From assembly GCA_035620975.1 (NCBI GenBank), contig DASPFV010000202.1, forward strand, positions 1 to 44,994: DNA of 44,994 nucleotides. The letters run 5' to 3'. A program made the position numbers and the translations under genes. Shown here one piece after another: positions 24,578 through 33,224 of the stretch. The notes beneath the pieces were generated by a model. That model had not been told where the DNA came from, searched no databases, and saw only the letters and a program-made list of their open reading frames with translations. The DNA is from DASPFV01 sp035620975. Its GTDB lineage: Bacteria; Acidobacteriota; Vicinamibacteria; Vicinamibacterales; 2-12-FULL-66-21. Position 1 is the stretch's first letter. Each line of letters begins with the position of its first letter.

Positions 24578-25534
24578 ATGGGACGCAGGACATTGGTCGG
24601 CGCGTCGATGATTCTGCTCGGGATCGCCGCAGTGCCGGCGGCGGGCGCGCAGCAGACTGCGGCGCCTCCCTCCGCGCGCGGGCGGGACAATTCTCCGCAG
24701 GAGCTTCGGCTGTGGGAAGGGTCTGCGCCGGGCGCGCTTGGAAACACCGACGAAGACATTCCAACTCTTACGTTTCAACGCGCGCGCCGGGATGCTTCCA
24801 GGACGGGAGTGGTCGTCGCACCCGGCGGCGGCTACGGCGCGCTCGCCATGGATCACGAAGGCCGTCAGATTGCAGCCTACTTCAATGCGATGGGCATCAG
24901 CGCCTTCGTGCTGAAGTACCGGCTGGGGCCCAAGTACCGCCACCCAATTCCTTTGTGGGACGCGCAGCGTGCCGTCCGCCTCGTCCGGGCGCGCGCGAAG
25001 GAATTCGGCATCGAGCCCGGTCGAATCGGGATGATGGGGTTTTCGGCCGGCGGCCACCTCACGGCTACGGTTGGGACCCACTTTGATTCCGGAAAGCCCG
25101 ACGCCCCGGACGAAATCGAGCGGGCGAGCAACCGTCCGGATTTCCTGATCCTCGGCTATCCAGTCATCTCGTTCGACGAGGCGATCACGCATCGGGGGTC
25201 ACTGCGAAACCTGCTCGGCCCGACACCCGAGCCGACGCTCGTCGAGGACCTTTCCAGCGAGCGCCGCGTCACGCCTCGGACGCCTCCGACCTTCCTCTTC
25301 CACACGAACGCGGACACGGGTGTCGTCCCGGAGAACAGCGTGCGCTTCTACATGGCGCTCCGGCAGGCGAAGGTCCCGGCCGAGCTGCACATCTTCGAGA
25401 ACGGCCCCCACGGCGTCGGCCTCGCGCTCGGCGACCCCGCCTTGAGCGTCTGGCCGACCCTGCTGACGAACTGGCTTCGGGGACGCGGCCTGGTACACCC
25501 GCCGCCGCCACCGCCGCCCGCTGCTGCGCGGTGA
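24578..25534 (+). CDS. Secreted alpha/beta hydrolase, acetyl-esterase/lipase type
   Basis: The ~318-residue protein has an N-terminal signal peptide (RTLVGASMILLGIAAVPAAGA) and an alpha/beta-hydrolase body. Visible motifs are the oxyanion region VVVAPGGGYGALAMDHEG, the nucleophile elbow GFSAGGHLTA with the catalytic Ser, the acid in HTNADTGVVPENS and the His in ENGPHGVG. It is most like BD-FAE/acetylxylan-esterase-type proteins; the substrate is unknown. It ends in a proline run (GLVHPPPPPPPAAAR). A GGAGG lies 11 bases before ATG 24578 and 5 before GTG 24572, so the GTG (320 residues) is equally possible. It lies 121 bases after the cysteine operon and is probably independent of it. Confidence 0.85.
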   Translation: MGRRTLVGASMILLGIAAVPAAGAQQTAAPPSARGRDNSPQELRLWEGSAPGALGNTDEDIPTLTFQRARRDASRTGVVVAPGGGYGALAMDHEGRQIAAYFNAMGISAFVLKYRLGPKYRHPIPLWDAQRAVRLVRARAKEFGIEPGRIGMMGFSAGGHLTATVGTHFDSGKPDAPDEIERASNRPDFLILGYPVISFDEAITHRGSLRNLLGPTPEPTLVEDLSSERRVTPRTPPTFLFHTNADTGVVPENSVRFYMALRQAKVPAELHIFENGPHGVGLALGDPALSVWPTLLTNWLRGRGLVHPPPPPPPAAAR

Positions 25535-25688
25535 TGTCGCATCATGCGTGCGTCCGTCGGCTGCTGATCGGGATGGCCATCTGTGACAGAACTGTGGCAG
25601 CCGTGAAACTTCGGGGGCCAGGGCCCTTTGGCTGAAATGCTGCGTCCGGTCCGGGACATAATCCTTGCGAACGTGTCCGGAGGCACTT

Positions 25689-25952
25689 GTGTTCACTGAC
25701 CCCCTGCCTGCTGCGACTCACGGCGCGACGCCGACAGAAACGGCGCCCTCCTGGTCGAGGATCGCCCGGGCCCTGCTGGTCGGCTTCGCGCTCGGCCTGG
25801 TCGTGCACGTCCTGCTCTCGTTGCTGCTGGTGCAGCTGGGAGCGGAGAGCACCGGCGCGGGCGGCACCGGGTCCGCCGTTCAGTGCAGGGAACAGGCCCC
25901 TGCACGGCAGCCGGCGTCGGCCAGGCCGCCTCTCCCCGTTCTCGCGTCCTGA
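25689..25952 (+). CDS. Small predicted membrane protein, unrecognised
   Basis: This 87-residue ORF starts at GTG 25689 with GGAGG five bases upstream, and a CATAAT box lies near 25657. It has a Thr/Ala/Pro-rich N-terminus, one strong membrane segment (LLVGFALGLVVHVLLSLLLV) and a short polar tail. No family is recognised. It stands alone between the esterase and a repeat-bearing intergenic region, so the call rests on the ribosome binding site and membrane segment only. The bases on either side (25535-25688 and 25953-26095) hold nothing else identifiable apart from GGGCC-rich palindromic words. Confidence 0.5.
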   Translation: MFTDPLPAATHGATPTETAPSWSRIARALLVGFALGLVVHVLLSLLLVQLGAESTGAGGTGSAVQCREQAPARQPASARPPLPVLAS

Positions 25953-26095
25953 ACAGATTCCAGCTACAGCACTCAGGGCCCATCCTGGCCCCTCTAGGGC
26001 CAGCGTCAGCCCGGCGACGTTCTCGGCCGGGTTCCCCGGCCAGTTCTGAAACGCCGAGGCCACGAGTTCAGGGCCACGCGAGCTCTTCAGTGTTA

Positions 26096-26142
26096 TTCCG
26101 TGTTTTTCTGTGGCCTGGGTTAGTCCGTGTTTTTCCGTGGCC
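26096..26142. repeat. Two copies of a 'CCGTGTTTTTCYGTGGCC' word
   Basis: TTCCGTGTTTTTCTGTGGCC (26096-26115) and AGTCCGTGTTTTTCCGTGGCC minus its first base (26123-26142) are near-identical and directly abut the NIPSNAP stop codon. The words are the reverse complement of the repeats at 36019-36098. Confidence 0.85.
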
Positions 26143-26583
26143 TCACTTGATCGGCGAATAATCGACCGCGTTCATGAACACGGAATCCACCTTGTTGACA
26201 ATCGGGCCGGCGGCCTCGGATTCGGCTTTCGCTTTCTGCCACTCCGGATCGTTGCGGAACCCGTCCCAGTTCTGCTTCGCGGCGTCGCGGCTCTTGTGCG
26301 CGATCACGTAAATCAGGGTGTTCCCGGAACCCGGCGCATCCTGTGGCACCCAGTAGCCCACGTTCGTCATGCCGTGCCTCTCGAACAGCCGCTTTGTATG
26401 GTTTCGGAAGCGCGCGTGGAGCGCGTCGAGCTTCCCCTCGTGGGTCGTGTAGGTCCGCAACTCGAATACCCGCGCGCCCTGCGCAGCTTCGAGCCTTGCC
26501 TCCGGAAGCGTCGAGCGACCCGCGACGTATCCGATGCCCACGAGCGCCACTCCGGACAGAATTCGAACGAGAGCCTTCAGCAT
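26143..26583 (-). CDS. NIPSNAP-family protein with N-terminal membrane anchor
   Basis: The 146-residue product begins with a hydrophobic anchor or signal (LVRILSGVALVGIGYVAG), followed by a NIPSNAP ferredoxin-like domain. FELRTYTTHEGKLDALHARF and YVIAHKSRDAAKQNW are the typical first strand and helix and the middle of the fold; NDPEWQ matches the conserved family segment. The molecular role of bacterial NIPSNAP proteins is not well established. The ATG has a GGAGGGAAGGGC run immediately upstream. It is monocistronic and convergent with the small membrane ORF. Confidence 0.85.
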   Translation of the reverse strand: MLKALVRILSGVALVGIGYVAGRSTLPEARLEAAQGARVFELRTYTTHEGKLDALHARFRNHTKRLFERHGMTNVGYWVPQDAPGSGNTLIYVIAHKSRDAAKQNWDGFRNDPEWQKAKAESEAAGPIVNKVDSVFMNAVDYSPIK

Positions 26584-26653
26584 GCCCTTCCCTCCAGGTG
26601 ATGAGAACGGATGGTAACCGGGACGAGGAATGGTAATTGGGAATGGGAAAATG

Positions 26654-26668
26654 CGGAAGGACCTTCCG
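26654..26668. repeat. Perfect inverted repeat CGGAAGG-A-CCTTCCG
   Basis: Two 7-base arms with a one-base centre lie 21 bases before ATG 26690. The size and position would suit a dimeric repressor site in the promoter of the VTT gene, or a coincidental palindrome if translation starts at ATG 26651. Confidence 0.5.
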
Positions 26669-26689
26669 ATCGACTATCGTGCCTCACCC

Positions 26690-27304
26690 ATGCGCTGGAC
26701 GCTGCTCTGGATCCTGCTGATCGGGCTGATTCTCGTCCCGTTCTTCCTGTTCGAGCCGCAGTTCAACGACCTGGCCGCTGCGCTCACGGAGGGCACGGTG
26801 TCCCGCTGGCTGGTTGCCGGAGGCATCCTGGCGCTCCTGTCGCTGGACGTGCTGCTGCCGGTCCCCTCCAGCGTGGTCTCGACTGCGGCGGGCGTGCTCC
26901 TCGGCTTCTGGCAGGGAGCCGCCATCGTGTGGCTCGGGATGATGGTGGGATGCCTCTTCGGGTACGCCCTGGGCTCGCGCGGCTCCGCGGCGGCGGGCCG
27001 GCTCGTTGGCCCGGAGAGCCTGGCGAGAGCGGGCGACCTGATGAAGCGCTACGGGGACCTGACGATCGTGCTCTGCCGGCCCGTTCCGGTGCTCGCCGAA
27101 GCCAGCGTCGTGTTCGCCGGGCTGGTGCGCGCACCGGTCGGGCGTGTCGTCCGCCTCACGGCGCTCTCGAACCTGGGGATCGCGCTCGGGTACTCTGCCT
27201 TCGGCGCCTTTTCGATGCGGCTGGACTCCTTCCTCGTGGCGTTCGTCGGCGCGCTCCTGCTGCCGGGACTGGCCCTCCTGCTGTCCCGCCTCACGCTGAA
27301 GTAA
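26690..27304 (+). CDS. VTT/DedA-family membrane protein (TVP38/TMEM64-like)
   Basis: The 204-residue polytopic protein has an N-terminal membrane helix (LLWILLIGLILVPFFLF) followed by a VTT (SNARE-associated) domain. The re-entrant-loop signature LPVPSSVVSTAAGVLLGF and the second half with RPVPVLAEASVVFAGLV are the paired proline-containing loops of DedA-type proteins. Such proteins are linked to lipid flipping and envelope homeostasis; the substrate here is unknown. In-frame ATGs at 26651 and 26630 also exist. 26690 is preferred because the membrane helix begins right after it. The upstream stretch contains simple GGGAATGG words. The gene is followed after 111 bases by the cbb3 oxidase cluster. 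Confidence 0.85.
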   Translation: MRWTLLWILLIGLILVPFFLFEPQFNDLAAALTEGTVSRWLVAGGILALLSLDVLLPVPSSVVSTAAGVLLGFWQGAAIVWLGMMVGCLFGYALGSRGSAAAGRLVGPESLARAGDLMKRYGDLTIVLCRPVPVLAEASVVFAGLVRAPVGRVVRLTALSNLGIALGYSAFGAFSMRLDSFLVAFVGALLLPGLALLLSRLTLK

Positions 27305-27415
27305 CCCTGCGCTGACGGATTCCCGGCAGGCCGGTCGTCACCGTTCACGAGAACCCTCGTTTACGGCCTGTTTTTCCGATCGGCGCGGCTCTTGCGCTGT
27401 CCGTCCGGGCTACCA

Positions 27416-29848
27416 GTGTCAACGGCGGCGCTCGACTTCCCCACGCTTCCGACTCCCGCGGCAGCGGCCGTCTGCCGCCACTGCGGTGAACCCTGCGAGG
27501 CCGGCGGCGTCCTGACCGCCCGCGGCCCGTTCTGCTGCGCGGGCTGCGAGGCGGTCTTCAACGTGCTCGAGGTCCACGGCTTGTCGGCGTTCTATGCCTG
27601 CGACGTGCTGCCGGGGGTCTCCCAGAAGCGCGGTGCCCACCTGGATCCCGGTCGATTCGCGGCCCTCGACGATCCGGCGACGGCCGCCCGCTTTCTCGAC
27701 GGTCAGGAGGGAGGCGTCGCCCGGGTGACGTTCTCGGTGCCCGGGATGCACTGCGGCGCCTGTGTGTGGCTGCTCGAGCAGATCTGGCGCGTGGAGCCGT
27801 CGATTCTCAGAGCGGAGGCCGACCTGCTCCGCCGCACCGTGAGGGTGGCATTCCGCGCCGATCGCATCACGCTGCGCCGTGTCGCGGAACAGCTTGCCTC
27901 CATCGGCTACGAGCCGGCCCTCGATGCCGAGGGCGCCCCCCCCAGGATGCCGGCCGCGCGACGACGGCTGTACCTGAAGCTGGCCGTTGCCGGCTTCGGT
28001 GCGGGGAACATCATGCTGTTCAGCTTTCCCCGGTATCTGAACGGCGGGCCGCTGGATGCCGGCTTCCAGCGGCTCTTCGATGGGCTCAACATCGCCCTGG
28101 CGCTCCCGGTGCTGCTCTACAGCGCGTCGGACTACTTCCGCGCAGCCTGGGGATCGCTCCGCACGCGCAGCATCAGCCTCGACGTCCCGATCGCGCTCGG
28201 CCTGACGGTGCTGTTCGGACGCAGCGTCGCCGACATCGCGCTGGGCCGCTCGGAAGGGTTCCTGGATTCGTTCACCGGGCTCGTGTTCTTCCTGCTGGTC
28301 GGTCGCCTCGTCCAGCAGCAGACGTTCGACCGGATCGCCTTCGATCGCACGCTTCGATCGTTCTTCCCGCTCTCGGTGCGCGTGCAGCGGAACGGCCGCA
28401 TCCGGATGGTGCCCCTCGAGCAGGTCCGGCCGGGCGATCACGTCGTCGTGCGGCCGCACGAGACGCTGCCGGCCGACGCCGTCGTGCTCGACGAGGGCGG
28501 CCTCGTCGACTACGCGCTGGTCACGGGCGAGCAGGAGCCGGTGGCGGTGAGTCGCGGCGAGACCGTGCGCGCCGGCGGTCGCGCTGTGGGCCGGACGCTG
28601 CAAGTGGCCGTGCTCCACGAGGTGTCGCACACCACGCTCGCGCGTCTCTGGGACCACCCGGCGTTCGCCAAGCCCAAGGCCCGCTGGCTGACCGACGTGT
28701 CCGCCCGCTTCGGCGCCTGGTTCACGGTGCTCGCGGTAGCCATCGCGCTGGGCGGCGCCGTTGCCTGGTGGCCCGACGTCGACATGTCCGTCCAGGTCGC
28801 GACAGCCGTGCTGATTATCGCGTGCCCCTGCGCGCTCACGCTGGCAGCGCCCGTCACGCTGGGCACCGCCATGGGCATGCTCGGCCGTGCCGGCCTCTAC
28901 CTGAAGCACTCGGCCATCGTGCTCGACATCAGCCGCGTCGATGGCGTGGTGTTCGACAAGACGGGCACGCTGACGACGGCGGCGGCGGAACTCCGGGCCG
29001 AGCCGGTTGGCCTCGACCTCGAGGCATGGGAGCTCGCGCGCGCCGTGGCGGGTGAGTCGGTTCATCCGGTCAGCCGGGCGATCGCCCACGCATCCGGGCC
29101 GTCCCGGGCGGGCACGAGCCAGGTCCGCGCCGAATCCGCGATCGAAGTCCCGGGCGAGGGGATCACCGGGATGGTCGGCGGCCACACGGTGCGCATCGGG
29201 ACCGCCGGGTTCGCGGGGAGCCCCGGTCCGCCGCCTGACGGAGCCGGTGTGCGCGCCGGCGTCTCGGTCGACGGGCGGTTCCGGGGCTGGGTCAGCGTGT
29301 CGGCGCGCGTGCGGCCGGGACTCGACGCGGCCGTGGCGTCACTGTCCCGGACGCGTCAGGTCGCGCTGGCGTCGGGCGATCGCGATCGCGACGCCGGGCG
29401 CTGGCGGCCGCTGTTCGGCGACCGCATGTGGTTCCGGCAGTCGCCGGAGGAGAAGCTGGCCCTCGTCCGCGCCGGGCAGGCCGCCGGCGGGCGTGTGCTC
29501 ATGGTGGGGGACGGGCTCAACGACGCCGGCGCGCTCGCCGCGGCGGATGTCGGGATTGCCGTCTCCGATGAGACAGCCTGCGTGGTGCCGGCCTGCGACG
29601 CGGTGCTGCGCGGCGACCGTGTCGCGCACCTGCCCGGGTACCTCGACTACGCGTCGCGGGCCCGCTCCGTCATCGTGCTCTGCTTCCTGATCTCCATCGT
29701 CTACAACGCGCTCGGCCTCTCATTCGCGGTCATGGGCCTGCTCACGCCGCTCGTGACCGCGATCCTCATGCCGGTCAGCTCGCTGACGGTCATGGGGACG
29801 GCGGCCGGCCTGATGCGCTGGTACGCGCGCCGGATGCTGCCGGTATGA
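27416..29848 (+). CDS. ccoI: Copper-exporting P1B-type ATPase for cbb3 oxidase assembly (CcoI/FixI)
   Basis: This is an inner-membrane P-type ATPase that delivers copper for cbb3 oxidase maturation. It has 810 residues from GTG 27416 (TTG 27392 also possible). It opens with a cysteine-rich ATPase-associated domain (CRHCGEPC and GPFCCAGCEAVFNVLE), followed by an HMA domain with GMHCGACVW near residue 110. The transport segment has the CPC motif IACPCALTLAAPVTLG near 469, the phosphatase TGE is in LVTGEQEPV, the phosphorylated Asp is in VFDKTGTLT near 514, the HP motif is SVHPVS, and the hinge is GDGLNDAGAL near 698. The linkage to ccoS (ATGA overlap) and to oxidase genes identifies it as CcoI rather than a general copper exporter. 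Confidence 0.94.
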   Translation: MSTAALDFPTLPTPAAAAVCRHCGEPCEAGGVLTARGPFCCAGCEAVFNVLEVHGLSAFYACDVLPGVSQKRGAHLDPGRFAALDDPATAARFLDGQEGGVARVTFSVPGMHCGACVWLLEQIWRVEPSILRAEADLLRRTVRVAFRADRITLRRVAEQLASIGYEPALDAEGAPPRMPAARRRLYLKLAVAGFGAGNIMLFSFPRYLNGGPLDAGFQRLFDGLNIALALPVLLYSASDYFRAAWGSLRTRSISLDVPIALGLTVLFGRSVADIALGRSEGFLDSFTGLVFFLLVGRLVQQQTFDRIAFDRTLRSFFPLSVRVQRNGRIRMVPLEQVRPGDHVVVRPHETLPADAVVLDEGGLVDYALVTGEQEPVAVSRGETVRAGGRAVGRTLQVAVLHEVSHTTLARLWDHPAFAKPKARWLTDVSARFGAWFTVLAVAIALGGAVAWWPDVDMSVQVATAVLIIACPCALTLAAPVTLGTAMGMLGRAGLYLKHSAIVLDISRVDGVVFDKTGTLTTAAAELRAEPVGLDLEAWELARAVAGESVHPVSRAIAHASGPSRAGTSQVRAESAIEVPGEGITGMVGGHTVRIGTAGFAGSPGPPPDGAGVRAGVSVDGRFRGWVSVSARVRPGLDAAVASLSRTRQVALASGDRDRDAGRWRPLFGDRMWFRQSPEEKLALVRAGQAAGGRVLMVGDGLNDAGALAAADVGIAVSDETACVVPACDAVLRGDRVAHLPGYLDYASRARSVIVLCFLISIVYNALGLSFAVMGLLTPLVTAILMPVSSLTVMGTAAGLMRWYARRMLPV

Positions 29849-30039
29849 CGATCGTGATGCTGCTCATCGCGGCCGGCGGGCTCGTCGCGGGAGGCTTTCT
29901 CGTGGCGTTTGCGTGGGCCGTGCACACCGGCCAGTTCGACGACACCTGTACCCCGGCCATCCGCGTGCTCCTGGACGAGCCCGGGTCACCGTCTGACCGT
30001 CACTCCGAGGATGCTGCTCATGGCGACGACCGTTCTTGA
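29845..30039 (+). CDS. ccoS: cbb3-type cytochrome oxidase assembly protein CcoS
   Basis: The 64-residue single-pass protein has a membrane segment (IVMLLIAAGGLVAGGFLVAFAWAV split by small residues) followed by the CcoS signature HTGQFDDTCTPAIRVLLDE. CcoS is needed for cofactor insertion into cbb3 oxidases in proteobacteria. It starts within the ccoI stop (ATGA) and ends 20 bases past the start of the next gene, so translation of ccoI-ccoS-ccoNO is coupled. The tail (PSDRHSEDAAHGDDRS) is longer than usual. Confidence 0.9.
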   Translation: MTIVMLLIAAGGLVAGGFLVAFAWAVHTGQFDDTCTPAIRVLLDEPGSPSDRHSEDAAHGDDRS

Positions 30040-32221
30040 AACCCCGGTCCGGCAACTCGAACGGCCCCCGGCGGCCGGCGTCGACACGTTCTACTACGAC
30101 AACTCGATCGTGCGGCTGTTCGCGGTCGCGACAATCGGCTGGGCGATCGTCGCCTTCCTGGTGGGCCTGATTGTCGCGTTGAAGCTCGTCTTCCCGGACT
30201 TCCTCACGTTCCTGCCGCATCTTTCCTACGGCCGGTTGCGGCCGCTCCACACGAACGCGGCGATCTTCGCGTTCGGGGGCAACGCCATCTTCGTCGGCGT
30301 CTACTACTCGCTGCAGCGGCTCTGCAAGGCACGGATGTTCAGCGATCGGCTGAGCGCGGTTCACTTCTGGGGCTGGCAGTTCGTCATCGTGCTCGCGGCC
30401 CTCACCCTCCCGTTCGGCTTCACGACCAGCAAGGAGTACGCGGAGCTGGAGTGGCCGATCGACATCCTGATCACGATCGTGTGGGTGGCATTCGGAGTCA
30501 ACATGATGGGGACGATCGCGCGCCGGCGCGAGCGCCACATGTACGTCGCCATCTGGTTCTACATCGCGACGTTCGTCACCGTCGCGCTCCTCCACGTCGT
30601 CAACTCGCTCGAGCTTCCGGTCAGCCTCCTCAAGAGCTATTCGATGTACGCCGGGGTGCAGGACGCCCTCGTGCAGTGGTGGTACGCCCACAACGCCGTG
30701 GCGTTCTTCCTGACGACGCCGTTCCTCGGGGTGATGTATTACTTCATCCCCAAAGCCGCCAATCGGCCGGTGTTCTCGTACCGGCTGTCGATCGTGCACT
30801 TCTGGTCGCTCATCTTTCTCTACATCTGGGCAGGCCCGCACCACCTGCTGTATACCGCCCTGCCGGACTGGGCCCAGTCGCTCGGGATGGTCTTCTCGCT
30901 GATGCTGATCGCGCCATCGTGGGGGGGCATGGTGAACGGGTTGCTGACGCTGCGCGGCGCCTGGGACCGCGTCCGCGAGGACCCCGTGCTGAAGTTCATG
31001 GTGGTCGGCGTGACGGCCTACGGCATGTCCACGTTCGAGGGGCCGATGCTCTCGATCAAGAGCGTGAACGCACTGGCCCACTACACCGATTACATCATCG
31101 GCCACGTGCACCTCGGCGCGCTCGCCTGGAACGGCGGGCTGGCCTTTGCGATGGTCTACTACATCGTTCCGCGGATCTACGGAACGCGCCTCTACTCGGT
31201 TCGCCTCGCGAACGTGCACTTCTGGCTGGCCACGCTCGGCATCCTGTTTTATGCGATCCCGCTGTATGTCGGCGGCATCACGCAGAGCCTCATGTGGCGC
31301 GAGTTCACGCCAGACGGGGCGTTGAGGTACGGCAACTTCCTCGAGACCGTCGTCCGCCTCGTGCCGATGTACGTCCTGCGGGTCGTCGGCGGCACGCTCT
31401 TCACGGCCGGCGTGGGCGTGGCCGTCTACAACCTCTATCGCACGGCCAGGCAGGGGGTGTTCGTCCCGGCCGAGCGGGCGCAGGCGCCGGCGCTGCTCAA
31501 GGATCCGGCGGCCGCGGGGGCATCGTGGCACCGCCGCCTCGAATCGCGCCCGGTGCAGTTCGCCGTCCTGTCGTTCGTCGCGGTGTTCGTCGGCGGCGTG
31601 GTCGAGTTCGTCCCGACCGCCATCGTGAAGTCCAACGTTCCGACCATCTCGGCGGTGCGGCCGTACACGCCGCTCGAGATCGAAGGGCGCGACCTGTATA
31701 TCCGTGAAGGCTGTGTCGGGTGCCATTCCCAGATGGTCAGGCCGATTCGCGCCGAGACCGAGCGATACGGCGAGTACTCGAAGGCCGGCGAGTTCGTCTA
31801 CGACCGACCCTTCCTGTGGGGCTCCAAGCGCACCGGACCGGACCTCCATCGGGTCGGGGGGAAGTACCCAGACGCCTGGCACTTCGTGCACATGAGGGAA
31901 CCGACAGCCACCTCGCCCGGTTCGCTCATGCCGGGCTACCCCTGGCTGTACGACCGGCCGCTCGATACGAGCCACGTGGAAGGGAAGATCATCACGTTGC
32001 GGCGGCTGGGCGTGCCGTATCCGGAGGGGTTCGAGGCGCAGGCCGCCGCCGACCTGCGCCAGCAGTCCGCACGGCTCGCGGAGGGTCTCCAGAAGGCCGG
32101 GTTCGACGCCGGCGCCGACCGCGAGATCGTCGCGATGATCGCCTACCTGCAACGGCTGGGGACCGACATCAGGTCCGTGGCGGCCGGGCAGGGCACGCAG
32201 TCGACAGCCGGAGGCCGCTGA
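30020..32221 (+). CDS. ccoNO: cbb3-type cytochrome c oxidase, fused subunits I and II (CcoNO)
   Basis: The 733-residue fusion joins the catalytic subunit CcoN (about residues 1-490, some 12-14 membrane helices) to the monohaem cytochrome CcoO (about 505-733). CcoN histidines are visible in LHTNAAIFAFGGN (low-spin haem), WYAHNAVAFFLTTPF (CuB region), WAGPHHLLYT and IGHVHLGALAWNG (haem b3 and b). A membrane anchor (FAVLSFVAVFVGGVVEF) precedes the CcoO haem site EGCVGCHSQMVRP near residue 565, with SLMPGYPWL as the probable sixth-ligand Met segment. ATG 30020 has CGAGG nine bases upstream; ATG 30011 also exists. Fused CcoNO is known in several phyla. It is the core of a high-affinity terminal oxidase. 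Confidence 0.95.
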   Translation: MATTVLETPVRQLERPPAAGVDTFYYDNSIVRLFAVATIGWAIVAFLVGLIVALKLVFPDFLTFLPHLSYGRLRPLHTNAAIFAFGGNAIFVGVYYSLQRLCKARMFSDRLSAVHFWGWQFVIVLAALTLPFGFTTSKEYAELEWPIDILITIVWVAFGVNMMGTIARRRERHMYVAIWFYIATFVTVALLHVVNSLELPVSLLKSYSMYAGVQDALVQWWYAHNAVAFFLTTPFLGVMYYFIPKAANRPVFSYRLSIVHFWSLIFLYIWAGPHHLLYTALPDWAQSLGMVFSLMLIAPSWGGMVNGLLTLRGAWDRVREDPVLKFMVVGVTAYGMSTFEGPMLSIKSVNALAHYTDYIIGHVHLGALAWNGGLAFAMVYYIVPRIYGTRLYSVRLANVHFWLATLGILFYAIPLYVGGITQSLMWREFTPDGALRYGNFLETVVRLVPMYVLRVVGGTLFTAGVGVAVYNLYRTARQGVFVPAERAQAPALLKDPAAAGASWHRRLESRPVQFAVLSFVAVFVGGVVEFVPTAIVKSNVPTISAVRPYTPLEIEGRDLYIREGCVGCHSQMVRPIRAETERYGEYSKAGEFVYDRPFLWGSKRTGPDLHRVGGKYPDAWHFVHMREPTATSPGSLMPGYPWLYDRPLDTSHVEGKIITLRRLGVPYPEGFEAQAAADLRQQSARLAEGLQKAGFDAGADREIVAMIAYLQRLGTDIRSVAAGQGTQSTAGGR

Positions 32222-32451
32222 TGTACCAGGACATTCTCCGCAGCACTGCCGGGATCGAGATGTTCCCAATCTTCTCGCTGCTGCTGTTCGTGACGCTGTT
32301 CGCGATCGTGGTGATCGCGGTTCTGCGCATGGATCGCAGCCGCGTGGCCACATTGGCGCGGCTGCCGCTCGAGATCGACGAGGAGACGCCGGAGGGAGCA
32401 GACCGAGCGTCCGGCCGTCGCCGATCTCCCGGCTCAGGCCGGAAATCATGA
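32221..32451 (+). CDS. ccoQ: CcoQ-like small cbb3 oxidase subunit
   Basis: The 76-residue single-pass protein begins MYQDILRSTAGIEMFP, with one membrane helix (IFSLLLFVTLFAIVVIAVL) and a charged cytoplasmic tail (RMDRSRVATLARLPLEID). Its ATG overlaps the ccoNO stop by one base (TGATG). CcoQ proteins stabilise the oxidase and are poorly conserved, so the call depends on size, topology and position between ccoNO and ccoP. The tail is somewhat longer than the usual ~50-60 residues. Confidence 0.8.
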   Translation: MYQDILRSTAGIEMFPIFSLLLFVTLFAIVVIAVLRMDRSRVATLARLPLEIDEETPEGADRASGRRRSPGSGRKS

Positions 32452-32527
32452 TGGCGGTTACGAGCTGAGAGCGGGGAGGAGCTGCCCGGCAACGCGGGAT
32501 CGCGGCGCCCGGGCCCAGGAGGCAATC

Positions 32528-33118
32528 GTGGAACGCAAGCGCGACGAACTGCTCGATCACGATGCGGATGGCATCCGCGAATTCGACAACGACCTGCCAC
32601 GGTGGTGGCTGTACGGCTTCTATCTCACGATCGTGCTGTCAGCGCTCTACCTGGTGAACTACCACGTGCTGCCCAGCTCGCTCGTCGGTGCTTCGAGCAT
32701 CGTCGAGGAGTACGAAGAGGACGTGCGCGCAGCGCAGGAGGCCAGGGCGACCCGCGCCCCGGCGTCGGCGCCGGCCGGCCTCCTGTTCGCGCTGACCGAC
32801 CCCGCGCAGCTCGAGAAGGGCCGCGAGATTTTCGAAGGCCAGGCGAACGTGTGCTCGTCCTGCCATCGTCCCGATCTCGGCGGACTCATCGGACCCGATC
32901 TGGCCGACGACACGTGGATTTACGGGTGCACGATCGGCGACGTGATCGCCACCATCAGGAACGGCGCACCCGTTCGCGGGATGCTGCCCTACGGCACGGG
33001 CAACGCGTTGACCGACGAGCAGCTGCTCCAGGTGGCCAGCTACGTCCTGTCGAAGCGCGGCACGGAGCCGCCGAATCCGAAGCCCATCGATCCCGAGCGT
33101 GAGAAGCCATGTAAGTAG
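32528..33118 (+). CDS. ccoP: cbb3 oxidase subunit III (CcoP), single-haem form
   Basis: The 196-residue membrane-anchored cytochrome c begins with a CcoP-type N-terminus (DGIREFDNDLPRWWLYGFYLT) containing the membrane helix. A periplasmic cytochrome domain follows, with one haem site CSSCH at residues 109-113. The Met-ligand segment NGAPVRGMLPYG and the LTDEQLLQVASYVLS helix complete the fold. Canonical CcoP has two CxxCH motifs; only one is present, so this is the shortened version. GTG 32528 has AGGAGG five bases upstream. It should carry electrons from soluble cytochrome c to CcoNO. It is separated from ccoQ by 76 bases with no gene. Confidence 0.92.
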   Translation: MERKRDELLDHDADGIREFDNDLPRWWLYGFYLTIVLSALYLVNYHVLPSSLVGASSIVEEYEEDVRAAQEARATRAPASAPAGLLFALTDPAQLEKGREIFEGQANVCSSCHRPDLGGLIGPDLADDTWIYGCTIGDVIATIRNGAPVRGMLPYGTGNALTDEQLLQVASYVLSKRGTEPPNPKPIDPEREKPCK

Positions 33119-33224
33119 GCGTCCAGGACACGCGGGCGGAGCAGACCACCGCCCGAGGGGCACTCCGGAGAGCCGCCACGAGGCCAGGGTGGCGGAGCGG
33201 CCCACGAAGTGCGCGAGGGACCCC

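Noticed and set aside
25542..26063. 173-codon minus-strand ORF between the esterase and the NIPSNAP gene
   Set aside because: It is antisense to the small membrane-protein ORF, which has a good Shine-Dalgarno and a membrane helix; its own product is low-complexity and lacks a ribosome binding site.
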